Assembly: GCA_948474755.1 (NCBI GenBank)
Contig: CAOLHI010004218.1
Location: 62,001 to 126,000 of the forward strand
DNA: 64,000 bases
Source of the DNA: Ctenosaura bakeri
Taxonomy: Eukaryota > Chordata > Lepidosauria > Squamata > Iguanidae
Direction of reading: 5' to 3'
Below are positions 54,472-64,000 of this stretch, piece after piece. Under the pieces are notes generated by a model. It did no database searches and had not been told where the DNA came from. It was given only the letters and a program-made list of their open reading frames with translations. Numbering within the stretch: the first letter of the stretch is position 1; the number at the start of each line of letters is the position of its first letter. The translations under genes and the position numbers were made by a program.

Positions 54472-55559
54472 CTGCCAGTTCCTATTTGCCGAACGGAATA
54501 GGAAGATTGCTCATTGTTAAGTGTTATTTTTATTTTATGTGCCAATGAAAATAAAAACAGGAATGCAGCATAGCTATTCTGGAAATGAATTTGCTTTACA
54601 AAATAATCCTGTCCTGCTCCCAATGTTTGTATTTTAACAGTTAGTTATTATATCAGGCTGTTGGAGTGCTTGCTGATTGAGTGAAGGAGGAAGAGAGGAA
54701 TTCAGGTAGAAATCAAGTGAGTAGGAAGCCTGAGTCCTGACTGTGGTAATAATTTCCAAAGGGCTGACTGATTTTTTAAAGATTCTGTACAATTTCTTTC
54801 TTTGGCTTGCAAAATGCTGTGCGCCCTCACCTTCTGTGGATATTTGATGGGAGTTGCTGGTATTCATGCCATTGAAAATCAAGTGTAATTTTGTTGAGAA
54901 GAATATGTCTCAGAAATGTAAAGATGACTAGAATGGAAGCTGTGTACTTCCCCGGTCTTCCCTTGATGCTCTTTCATTAGTTAAGTATCTCAGAGATCTA
55001 TTTACATTAATTTGTCATGGGAATTGTAAGCAAATGTAAATGGTATGGCCTCAGCTTTAAAAATCACTTAATGAGGAGTCGGTGTGATTTGATTTGAAAT
55101 ATAAACTCGCTGGGCAGGATGTTGTGAAAATTTAAGGACAGTCTTCATTATACGTGGTTGGAAACTGCAATAATCCTGGAGAGCTAAGTCTTGCTGAGTG
55201 TGCTGATTTTTTCCCCCTTTGCCTTTGAAAATAATTCCGCATTGCAGGAGCATGATAATAAGGGCCAGAATGCTCTAGTTTACATATACTAGGGATGTGT
55301 GAGTTTAATTGCGTAAGCGGTGTACAATGAAGTGGCCTTGCTTGCAGGTGATCCATCACCCTACTACTGGGCTTGTCAGCTTTGCATTCTTGAGACCTGT
55401 CTCTATTCCTCTCCTTCAGCGAAGGTGAAAACCCTCAGATTTCCTGATCGTATGACTCTGAAGACATTCCATTCTTTTACCAAGAATTTACTCGATGAGA
55501 CAGCAGTTGCATGAGAAGGCATGGGTTTCTTTATTTGTGGCGGCATTTGTTTTAATAGG
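54472..55559. other. AT-rich spacer
   Basis: No gene recognised. Short ORFs here have no conserved domain. Confidence 0.4.
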
Positions 55560-56110
55560 ATAAAATGGACTTAAATGCTGGATGGGGTTATGCTCCCCTT
55601 GAAGGCAAAGGTCTGCAGCTTGGATATACTTCTGATTCAGTCTTTAAGCTGGAAGTTTATCTGAACGATTATATTCGCCCAAAAGAGCCTCCCCAGGTTT
55701 TAGAATCTTCTGGGGAGCCCCTTCTTTCTGTCCCACCACCTTCACAGGTACATCTTGTGGGGACACAGAAGAGAGCCCTTTCAGTGGATGCCCCCAGGCT
55801 CTGAAACTCCTTTATTTAGGTTAGATCCCTCCTTGTTGTCCCTCCATAGATCGGTGAAGACTTTTTTTTCCAGCAAGCTTTTGAGGACTGATGCTTTATG
55901 AAGAAATGGCCTTTAATAACATACTGTATTGTCTCTATTGCTTGGATTTTCCTCCCTTTTTAAAAGGAAATATTTCTAAATTGTTTTTAATTCTATTGAT
56001 AGTTTAATGTTATTTTAACTTTTATAAGCCGTGAACTTTTAGCTGTACCTGTTTTAACTTTTGTAAGTTGCCTTGAATAAGCTGGGGGAAAGGTGACAAA
56101 CTTAATTTGC
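55560..56110 (+). repeat. dispersed repeat, unclassified, longest copy
   Basis: It starts further 5' than the copies at 49370 and 53545 (GATGGGGTTATGCTCCCCTT) and then has GAGAGCCCTTTCAGTGGATG and GAAGACTTTTTTTTCC. The 79-codon ORF at 55565 is repeat sequence, not a gene. Confidence 0.6.
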
Positions 56111-56649
56111 AGTAGTCAAAAGAAGAGTATGAATGAAAAATACATTCATTTGAACTTTATGTTTCTGGGTATTCTTAAGAGGGATTTTGCTGGTTTTTGC
56201 CTTTATGTTAAATTCATTTTCTTGAAGAGAAATGCTGCTTCATGCTTTATGTGGCAGCCTGCAACCGTAAAGATGAGGTAGGAGGAAGAGGACTATTATG
56301 TCTTCATGCAGTTGCAATGTGGCAGAAAGTCATGCCTAACTGGAAGTCTTTTGTACATGTCCCTGAGAGGTGGGAGTACACATGATTCTTTTAGATGCAT
56401 GTTTTACTGAGGTAAAAAGTGGTGTCCTCAGCCAGATCAAGAGGCATATGCACATTATGGTTTGCCACTCACCAGAATTAGAAGCTTCTGGTTGTTTTGC
56501 GTGGAGAAGGAGGAAGTGTGTAAACTGGATGCTAAGACTAAACAGTTCATCCATTCCAAAGTTGCAGTGTATACATTGAAAGGCAAAAGAAAAGGCTAAA
56601 GCGGATGGCCAGAGACACATGTTTAAGTTATAATGACTTAAATTGTGTA

Positions 56650-56900
56650 ATACCATTATTATTGTTGTTATTTGAACTTCATTTATGCCCTACCTTTCCC
56701 TGAAAATTTGGACTCAGGGTGACTTATGACTACTAAATATTTAAAGCATACAAAGTAAACATTAAAATGGAACAAAGCCAGGTTTAAAACATACAATTAA
56801 AAAGTTTAAAATACAGTAAATCAAAATAGTACACCATGCTCCTAAAGGCCCTTGCTTTCAAAACTTTCCATTCTCAAAAGGCTGTCAAAATAAAATTAAA
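56650..56900 (-). repeat. LINE or SINE tail fragment
   Basis: ATTATTATTGTTGTTATTTG followed by TATGCCCTACCTTTCCCTGA and A-rich AAAACATACAATTAAAAAG. This type of tail is common in reptile repeats; family not assigned. Confidence 0.5.
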
Positions 56901-57346
56901 AACCAAACAAATTCGCCAATGGAAAGAGAACAAGGGGTGTACCATCCTGATCTTTCTAAGAAGTTGGTTCTAGAGCATAGGGTGGTTTAATGTGAAGTAG
57001 CTTCACTGGCTTTTAGATAGGAGAGAGCAATGATCCTTTTTTTTTTTTTTTGTAAACTTGTTTGAACTTAGACTTTTTTTCATTTTGTCCCTGCTCACTC
57101 CCAGGTCCATGTACGCACCATATTGATTGACATTCCACAGAAGAAAATAAGTTTACCAGAAAGTGGCCATCTAGAATTTGTGATGATAAAATGGTTTGTA
57201 CAGCTGTGAAACAAAAGGTAAGTGTCTTTTGGCCATGGAATTGTTTTTCCTGCTGCTTGAAAGCTGAAAGCCGTCTGCTTCCTAACATTCTATTAGTGAC
57301 ATGTGCAGGTGTAATTGAACATTATGCCGGCATCTGTGCTTTCCTG

Positions 57347-57777
57347 GGCCCTTTTCGCACACAGTTTTTTTTTTTTGCACAAGGGCCCTTTGAGCATTGC
57401 GTAAACAGGAACGTCGGTCCGTATGACTCCCACTCACACGACGCTCAGGAGCCTAAAGCGGGACGCTCGCGCATTTTTTTATTTTTGGCTCTAAGCCGAA
57501 AATAGTGTGTGGTCGCGCAATGCTCGTGGGGCCGTCATGCACTTACCTGCGTGCGGTGTGCCGAACAAGCTGGCCCGGTCGCGCTTCCTCCCCCAGCGCA
57601 GCCTACAGCTCCCAGACTGCGCTGCGGAAGGAAGGGGTGGGGCGCTAGCGCGACGGTCACGCTACCAGGAAGTGACCTGCAGGATGAAGGAACGGGGAAG
57701 CGGCAGCGTTCTGGCTGAGGCTTTTCGCGCGAGACGCCCCCCCCCCCACCGCACAAACGGGTAACATGCGAAAAGCC
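57347..57777. mobile_element. CpG-dense non-autonomous DNA transposon
   Basis: Left terminus GGCCCTTTTCGCAC and right terminus ATGCGAAAAGCC are inverted, and TCCTG flanks both sides exactly (57342-57346 and 57778-57782). The 431-bp interior is very CpG-rich, with a second GGCTTTTCGCGC at 57719 that can pair with the right end. No transposase is encoded. The 5-bp duplication excludes hAT, mariner and piggyBac; the superfamily is not assigned. Confidence 0.7.
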
Positions 57778-57782
57778 TCCTG

Positions 57783-58552
57783 GTCATGGCAGATGAAGGA
57801 ATCTGCTGCCTTCATTTGCTACAACTCTCTCTGCAAGCTACCTGGATGCTCCTCCTCACAGCCATTCAGTGGCTGGGGAAGGGTGAGGGGCAGCAAATTG
57901 GCTGTTTCTTCAGCTGCTTGTAAGAGATTAAAAAGGAATTCCCTTGTTCCTCCCAGGCATCCTCCAGAGCCTAGCAGGAGGGCATCATCTTCTTTGAGCT
58001 GGCTGTAGTAACAGCTGCCGCTGGCTTTGCAGCTAGCTTTCCAGCTGTCCCTTGTCTTTTTCCGGTTCTCTCTTGGCCACTGAAGTGCTGTGCCCAGCTT
58101 CTAGATCAGCCATGAGTGGGAAGGGGACAAGACTTAAATAGGCCTGGCAGATCTTGGCCTGTGTTGCACTTTAGTCTGGTTAGAACATACCAAAAAAATT
58201 GATAAATTTCCTGCTTGGAGAAGAAGCAAAAATGTTAACAGGTGGTGTGTGGTAGAAGTGTTCAATTAGCAGTTAATTTTTCTTCTACCAAGATGAAAAC
58301 TGTCTGATCTGTTAGTGGTAAATCAAATGAGTAGAGAGTTATAGTACCTCAGTAAACTACAAATCCTAGGATTCTGTAGGATGCAGCCATGTCAGGTAGA
58401 GTGGTGTCAAAGGGTGCTAATTGTGTCACGTGAAATAGACCATACTAAAATCTTTAAAATGCATTTTATGTGAAATATTCTAGATTATTATATAAAATAC
58501 TTAAAACTTGATGCAAAAATTAATGGTCATCTTTTTCTTTGGAGTACTGCAT
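57783..58552. other. spacer with an old transposon fragment
   Basis: A fragment with AGTAAACTACAAATCCTAGG at about 58345-58410 belongs to the family at 52617. No gene recognised. Confidence 0.4.
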
Positions 58553-58617
58553 GTCAGGGGGTTGAACTGGATGGCCCTGAGGTCTCTTCCAGCTCTGTGG
58601 TTCTTTGATTCTGTGAC
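58553..58617 (+). mobile_element. very short CR1 3' terminus
   Basis: CAGGGGGTTGAACTGGATGG and CTCTTCCAGCTCTG to the GATTCTGTGA end: only the last 65 bp of a CR1. Confidence 0.75.
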
Positions 58618-61600
58618 TGATGAGCAGAAACTTTTTTGAAGTGTTGCTCTCTGTTTAGTTCATTCTTATATAATTCTAAAGCAATAACTAGAAACTTCTT
58701 CATCCAGAAATGTTGAAGACAACTCTTAGAAAACATTTGAATTTGATTTTTGGTATCTGGTTGGATTTTAAAAAATCTCTTTTTACACAGGGAGAAGTAC
58801 TCCTGTGGCTTCGATTAAAGAATTAGAAGCTAAGAAACATCAGTAGTCTTACACTGTTGTAAGTATGAAAAAAAACTTGAAACACTGTTAATTCTTGCCA
58901 AATGGGTTTTGGTCTCTTAATGAAAATTCTTTGGAGGAGGAGCTGCTTGTAGCAGTTCCTTCAATCTACACTAGGACTTTTCAAAAGGTTTTTTTTTTCC
59001 TTTTAAAAACCAGAGCATGATTTCCTGAAGTGATTCTTTGCATTGAGAAGCAGATTTTCTCCTCTCTCTCTTTTTTTTTTAATCTTTGATTTGTAGTGTT
59101 AGAATGCAAAAGTGCCATTTCAGTGATACACTATAACTCTTAAGATACTTTAGGGAAAAAAGAAAAAGAAGAGAAAGATACTTTTTCCTTGATATATTTT
59201 GGAATTAAAAATTAACCCAGTCCAGTGTAGGAATGAATTGTTGCAGCTGGTGCTGAAAATTGCCAGAAAATAATTTGGGACAACAGAAATGCCATGTGTC
59301 TATTTTCAAAATTCCCAAGAATTACAGGAACAAATGTGGTGAGCACATTTGCTCCTTCTGGTGGACCCCATGTACATGTACTAAATATTTATAAGGTGTG
59401 TGTGTGTGTGTGTATGTATATTGCTGAATGTGAAGTTAGTCTCACTTTAATTACATTTACTGTGTTTGTTAGCAGGTCTTTTCGTCTCTCAACAAGTGAA
59501 GGCTGATTGTGAACTTCTGCCTGTTCTTGAATGCACTTCTGGTGAAGAAAAATCCTTCTTTTATTATCATAGAGAAAATGAAGAACCATCACTCTCCTTC
59601 TGCTCTAGCTTCTTAAGATAAAATTTGACATGTGAAACTTGTAGGAGAAAAAAGATTGTCTTTTCCTTATGGAGCAACTAAGATGTATAGCTGATGTTTT
59701 GTAGAAACAGTGTCAACTGTGCCAATTTGTTGCTCACTTTTGTGCTCTACAAATGTTTGTCCATACAGATGAAGACTAAAGGCTCTTCTAAATGATAGTT
59801 AGCCCTCTTTACAATATCTAGTTGGGGAACTGACTATTCCCAATGTTGAATTTGGAAAAGCTAACAGATTGATAATGTCCTTTGAACAAACTGATCTTGG
59901 TGTATGAAAGATCCTGGCAGAATAATCAGGATGTTATGTGTGTGCTAAAAGAAAGAGTAACTTCTCAATAGAAAATAAAAGGCTTGGGAAATTTCCCAGA
60001 ATGGAATATTCTCTTGAAAGAGACCAGTTCATAGATAGCCATCTTGATATCTCTATTTAGGCAGCTGATGCACAGCAGCTAGTAGTCATTTTTGTCCGCT
60101 GTGCTTGAGTACATCCTCCCTTGTAAAATCAAAGTGAATGAACAAAATAATCTGTGTGTATCAATCTGCCTAAAGGCTGGAAAAAAGAAATGTTGCTGTA
60201 AGTTGCTGCTTTTTTAGCAAGTCCTTTCCCAAAAGGATGAAGCCTTGAGGACTTAAAAGCGAGCCCAGATTCCGTGGCATTTACTTGGCATCCCAGGCAC
60301 CTTGGAGGATTCAGCAGCAAAAGGAGTAAGAGCCTTCTCCAAGTCAATCTCTTACCCAAAGGGAACAACAACAAGTATAAAGATAGATGTACTATTTTTC
60401 ACCACTTAAATGAACAAAGAGTAGACACGCTCAGGAAGGGCTTCTTCACTAGTTTCCTAGTGGGTGTAATCCACAGTTAAGGTGGACGTTGTAATTTTAA
60501 CATGTTTACAGATAACTCTTTTTCTCTGCTGTGTGTGATTTATACATGATGTGACATTTCCTTTTAGTGAGGGATAATAGCTGTCTTTCGCCACAGTTTG
60601 CCAGGATGGGTGGTTTCTTCATGGAAAAAAAAGAGTAATGTACCTTATGCTGGATCAGGAGCCCTTAGTAGTGCACCTTACTTAGATTATTAAAATGTGA
60701 ATGCCACCTGTTTCTTTTAAAAATCCTAAATCTGGGTTAAAAATGGAATGACATAGGAATGGTCAGTTACAGCAAACCAAACTTTGAATACTATTTAATG
60801 ATGTGGTTAGAATTTGCAAAGGGATGATTTTCTGTGAGGGAAAGCAGTAATGCTCAGTTGGAGATCTGATTTCCTGTTCCATGATTTTAAAATTGGTTTT
60901 AATAAGAGGAGCATGCCAGTCAAAGCACTTGTATAATGTCACCACTTCTCATCTAATTTAACTTTTTACATGACAAATAGATGCACGGAAAATACTTAAC
61001 ATAATTTTATTCTGCTGTTTTCCTTCATTGAAAATGAACTTGGGGGAAAAAAAAGGAATGTTTAAGGGAACACTATCAAGCTGGTAAAAATGTGTAGCTG
61101 CAGTAAATAATCAGGTCTATGAATGTCTGGTCAACTGATAAGCTTCTTATTCAGTTTAACTTTGAAGTTCAGTGGAATCTCAAGTCAAATGGAAGTTCCA
61201 AATATAAAGTAGTTGCATATCCTTTTCAAAGGTTCTGAAAGAATACCTAATGAATTAATCAAGATTTGCGATGTAGCTCCAAACATCTAAATGAATTATT
61301 TTTCTTCAAAACCGACCCCAGAATTTAAAAGGCATCTAGCATGGTGATGGTTGATGAGTCTGTGGGTTTTTTGTTTGTTTGTTGTCTTAGTTACTTGCAC
61401 CTCAGAAATGTCATTTGTAAAAGAGTATGACAGCATGTGTTACTTGGATTTCTCGCATGACCAAAATGGATGTAAGCAAGAGCAGCCGCTCCAGTCACAT
61501 AAAAGTCCAGCAGAGAAATTTGTCCCTCAGCCCTCTTTCCCTCTTAAATGTCTTTCTAGCCATGTACTCATTTAAACTCAGTAGGACTACATTAGAAGTG

Positions 61601-63639
61601 AGTTTGAAGTCAACCTGGAGAGGCGAGTCTGCTGTAGATGTCCAGAAAATCCTATTGCAGTACTTATCCTGTAGCATATTCTTAACAGTACTGTGCAAAG
61701 GCAATGCTGCCTTACTCTGTGGTTTTACGTATTGAATTGCATCTGTTTTTCCTCACTGGCAGGAAGTCTTTCCCATATGGAAGATGAAACAAATACGGGG
61801 CACGTGCAATAGTATAATATATACATATAAATATATTTTAATACTTGTGGACAAACGTTACAAGTTGTTTGAGAACAACAAAATCACCAATGTCTTCCAT
61901 TTTGAGATGTGTATAGTTCCATAAGCATTAGTGCTTTGTAGCGAAACTGTAGTGCCATTTTAGGATTGGTGCATGAGCCTATTAGTATTTTTTTTTAACA
62001 ATTTCAGAGTGACAAATTAATAGTGCTGATGGTGTAACTCATAAATTGGTACAGTTATGGTCGTGGATTAAAGATGCAGTGTCCTTTCTAGGCAATGGTA
62101 GCAGAAAGTCAGCAGTAGGTTGCTTGCCAGTAACAACCTCCATGCATCCAGTTACATTTTAGGAAAAAGAAGCTGCAAGTAAAACGAAGACAGTAGTGAC
62201 AGAATGGTCAACAAAGCCCTTTCTGAGCAAATAATTTGCTGTTAACGGGAAAAATAACTGATCAGCTGGACCTGTAAAGTTTTAGTGATGACTAATTAAC
62301 ATATGAATAGTCTCTCCCTCAGCAAATTCTCCATTAATATATGGCTGTGCTTCCCATTGAGAAGGACTGGCATACTTTGAATTAGTTAGCAACTGATTGC
62401 ATATATATCCTTAACTACCCTTGTAGTGAGACATCAGTGTAGCTTTGATTCAAAACAGGCATCTTGCAAAATGGGGAATGTTAGAAATGGTTTTACCATT
62501 ACTGCTATTCAAGATAGATACTAAATGATTAATCATGTCCATTGTTAAAACAAATAGTTAAATTTTTGCTCACAGAAATATGTAGGAAAAGGAGTTTTTG
62601 GAGTCGGAGCTATTGGACACATTTTGTTTCTTGCAGTCCAAATACCATTACTTCTGTACTGTAGTTACTGATTATCCTAGGATGTCTACCATCCGTTTGT
62701 CTGAGAATACTACTCTAATTAATGAGTGATGATCAATTTCTTTTAGGTTCAGGCAAGTCAGTTTGCACACTTTTAAGTCATATCTAGTAGATCTGCAATT
62801 TAGACTGTTTTGTTTCATGTGTTATGTGTAGTATATGTAACAGAAGCACTACTTTTAGCTTACAGAGGATACTGCATTTTTTTCTTTGTCTTTTCTGTAA
62901 ACAGCCAACCTTGGTGAGAGAAGGGATGATTTTGCTTTTGAGTTGCTTTTTGTCTAAAATTCAAAGGAACTGTGTAGACCATCTGCGGAAGAAGAGATCT
63001 TGTGAAATTAATAGCATGTTTAAAGCTCTCTGCCTATTCTCTCATGTAGATTGGGAAGGTGGGCTGTTTACAGAGGGGCTGTGAGAACCTGAGCTCTGTC
63101 CAAGTTCTTTTGTGAACAAATGTTATCTGTACCATTGAGAGCAGTAGTTTTAGCGCTTGGGAGAATAAATCGATGGAAAAATACCTCTGAAACTGGAATG
63201 CAAAATAGCACAGTATGTAGGGGAAGAATCCCTAATGCAAATAAAGCCATAAGATGACTTAATAAATAGAACCTTAGTAGCAATAACTGTTTGCATGTGA
63301 TAGGAACTAACTTGCATTAGCAAGCTTTGTACAGTAGAATAAATGGTACTAACCAAATAGGTTTGTGATGCTCTGTGTTGCAGGGAGTTGCCTGACAAGA
63401 TGAGTTTCTTTCTTAAAAAGAGGTGGAATATTCCTCTCCTCAAAGGAATACATGGCATGAATGCTTCAGAGTTGGACCAGGTTTAAGGCAGAATTTTGTT
63501 TTACAGATTTGTGCAACTGGGAAGGAAGTTTGTTATGCTTGCAGAAGTGATGAACTCTTATCCTCCTTGTCTCCAGATAGCACAAGGTTGATATGCATCT
63601 CTGGGGTGCAAGGGAGCTCTTCCAGAATTGGGAGCGGGC
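58618..63639. other. AT-rich region without recognised gene
   Basis: About 5 kb of AT-rich sequence with a short GT microsatellite at 59396-59412 and T- or A-runs. ORFs are all under 105 codons and show no domain. It could be intron of the CpG-island gene or intergenic. Confidence 0.4.
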
Positions 63640-63845
63640 GTAGTATCAGAGTCACATTACATAATTATAGCATTTTGATACCACTGTAACTGCCGTGACA
63701 TTTGTAGCTTTGTGAGGAATTTAGACTTCCCTGCCAGAGAGCTCTAGTGCCTCACCAAACTATAAATCTCAGGTTTCCACAGGATGCACCTCTCGTATTT
63801 TACGTGGTATAAAAGTGCTAGACCTGTGCAGTGTGAAAAATAGCC
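63640..63845. mobile_element. old miniature transposon
   Basis: ATAATTATAGCATTTTGATA and GAGAGCTCTAGTGCCTCACC, then TATAAATCTCAGGTTTCCAC, match the plan of the element at 52617. Divergence is high. Confidence 0.55.
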
Positions 63846-64000
63846 AAGTCTATCCAGTCATGTAATTTATAAAATTTGATTGCGGAAGCTTGTTGCCATT
63901 ACTTGATACTGGTTAGCTGTGTCAGATTTTCTGAGGAATTTGAGCAAATACAGACCATCCAGATTCGTCTACCAAGAGTTGTACGTGTCTCTTAGAGATG

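Noticed and set aside
55565..55804. 79-codon plus-strand ORF, gene-like at first sight
   Set aside because: Its 3' half is shared with the repeats at 49370 and 53545, so it is part of a dispersed repeat.
57509..57764. CpG-rich ORFs at 57.5 kb as a gene's first exon
   Set aside because: They lie inside an element with inverted ends and a 5-bp duplication, and no downstream exon was seen.

Overview
The window reads as nuclear DNA of a squamate reptile, most likely an iguanian-type lizard. This rests on the interspersed repeats. Many CR1 LINE 3' ends share the same terminal block. tRNA-derived SINEs end in a Bov-B-like tail. There is at least one 5S rRNA-derived SINE of the 5S-Sauria type, and a SPIN-like hAT miniature element with an 8-bp target-site duplication. 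The species cannot be named from sequence alone.

Positions 1 to about 25,040 hold the plus-strand gene I identify as ZNF654, a paralogue of ZNF292 and RLF. The first exon lies upstream of the window. Seven coding exons are visible (5103-5248, 7797-7878, 9241-9376, 10248-10450, 11187-11326, 12101-12242, 13919-16202). They join in frame with canonical AG/GT borders. An eighth exon at 18341 supplies only two codons' worth of coding sequence and then a 3' UTR of up to about 6.7 kb, crowded with SINEs and DNA transposons and ending at paired AATAAA signals near 25,000.

Positions 25,040 to 42,240 are a repeat mosaic. CR1 fragments in both orientations, copies of a tRNA-like SINE, and copies of a short foldback transposon with 3-bp target duplications lie nested in one another. 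Inside one foldback copy sits a complete but internally deleted endogenous retrovirus (33782-39017). Its two 414-bp LTRs look identical by eye and are flanked by the 4-bp duplication CCGT. It has a tRNA-Pro-type primer-binding site, a gammaretrovirus-type gag broken by a 52-bp tandem duplication and probably by a second frameshift near the start, and a pol reduced to the first codons of protease joined to the end of integrase. It also has a small membrane-spanning ORF overlapping the env start, and an uninterrupted env whose TM layout (internal fusion segment between cysteines, CX6C without a third cysteine) does not match the gag class. This is the most interesting object in the window.

At 42,250-42,660 lies a CpG-island promoter with four CCAAT boxes, a GC box and a YY1-type ATGGCGGC element, followed by a splice donor at 42,511. 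It marks the 5' end of a second plus-strand gene whose coding exons I cannot recognise. Human synteny would suggest C3orf38 downstream of ZNF654, but nothing here confirms it. From 42,700 to 48,550 there are more CR1 pieces, a tandem duplication of about 765 bp, and more foldback elements. From 48,550 to 64,000 the sequence is mostly AT-rich intron-like or intergenic DNA with older repeats, a long TG/TA/CA microsatellite at 49.8 kb, and a CpG-dense 431-bp transposon-like element at 57,347-57,777 with a perfect 5-bp duplication.
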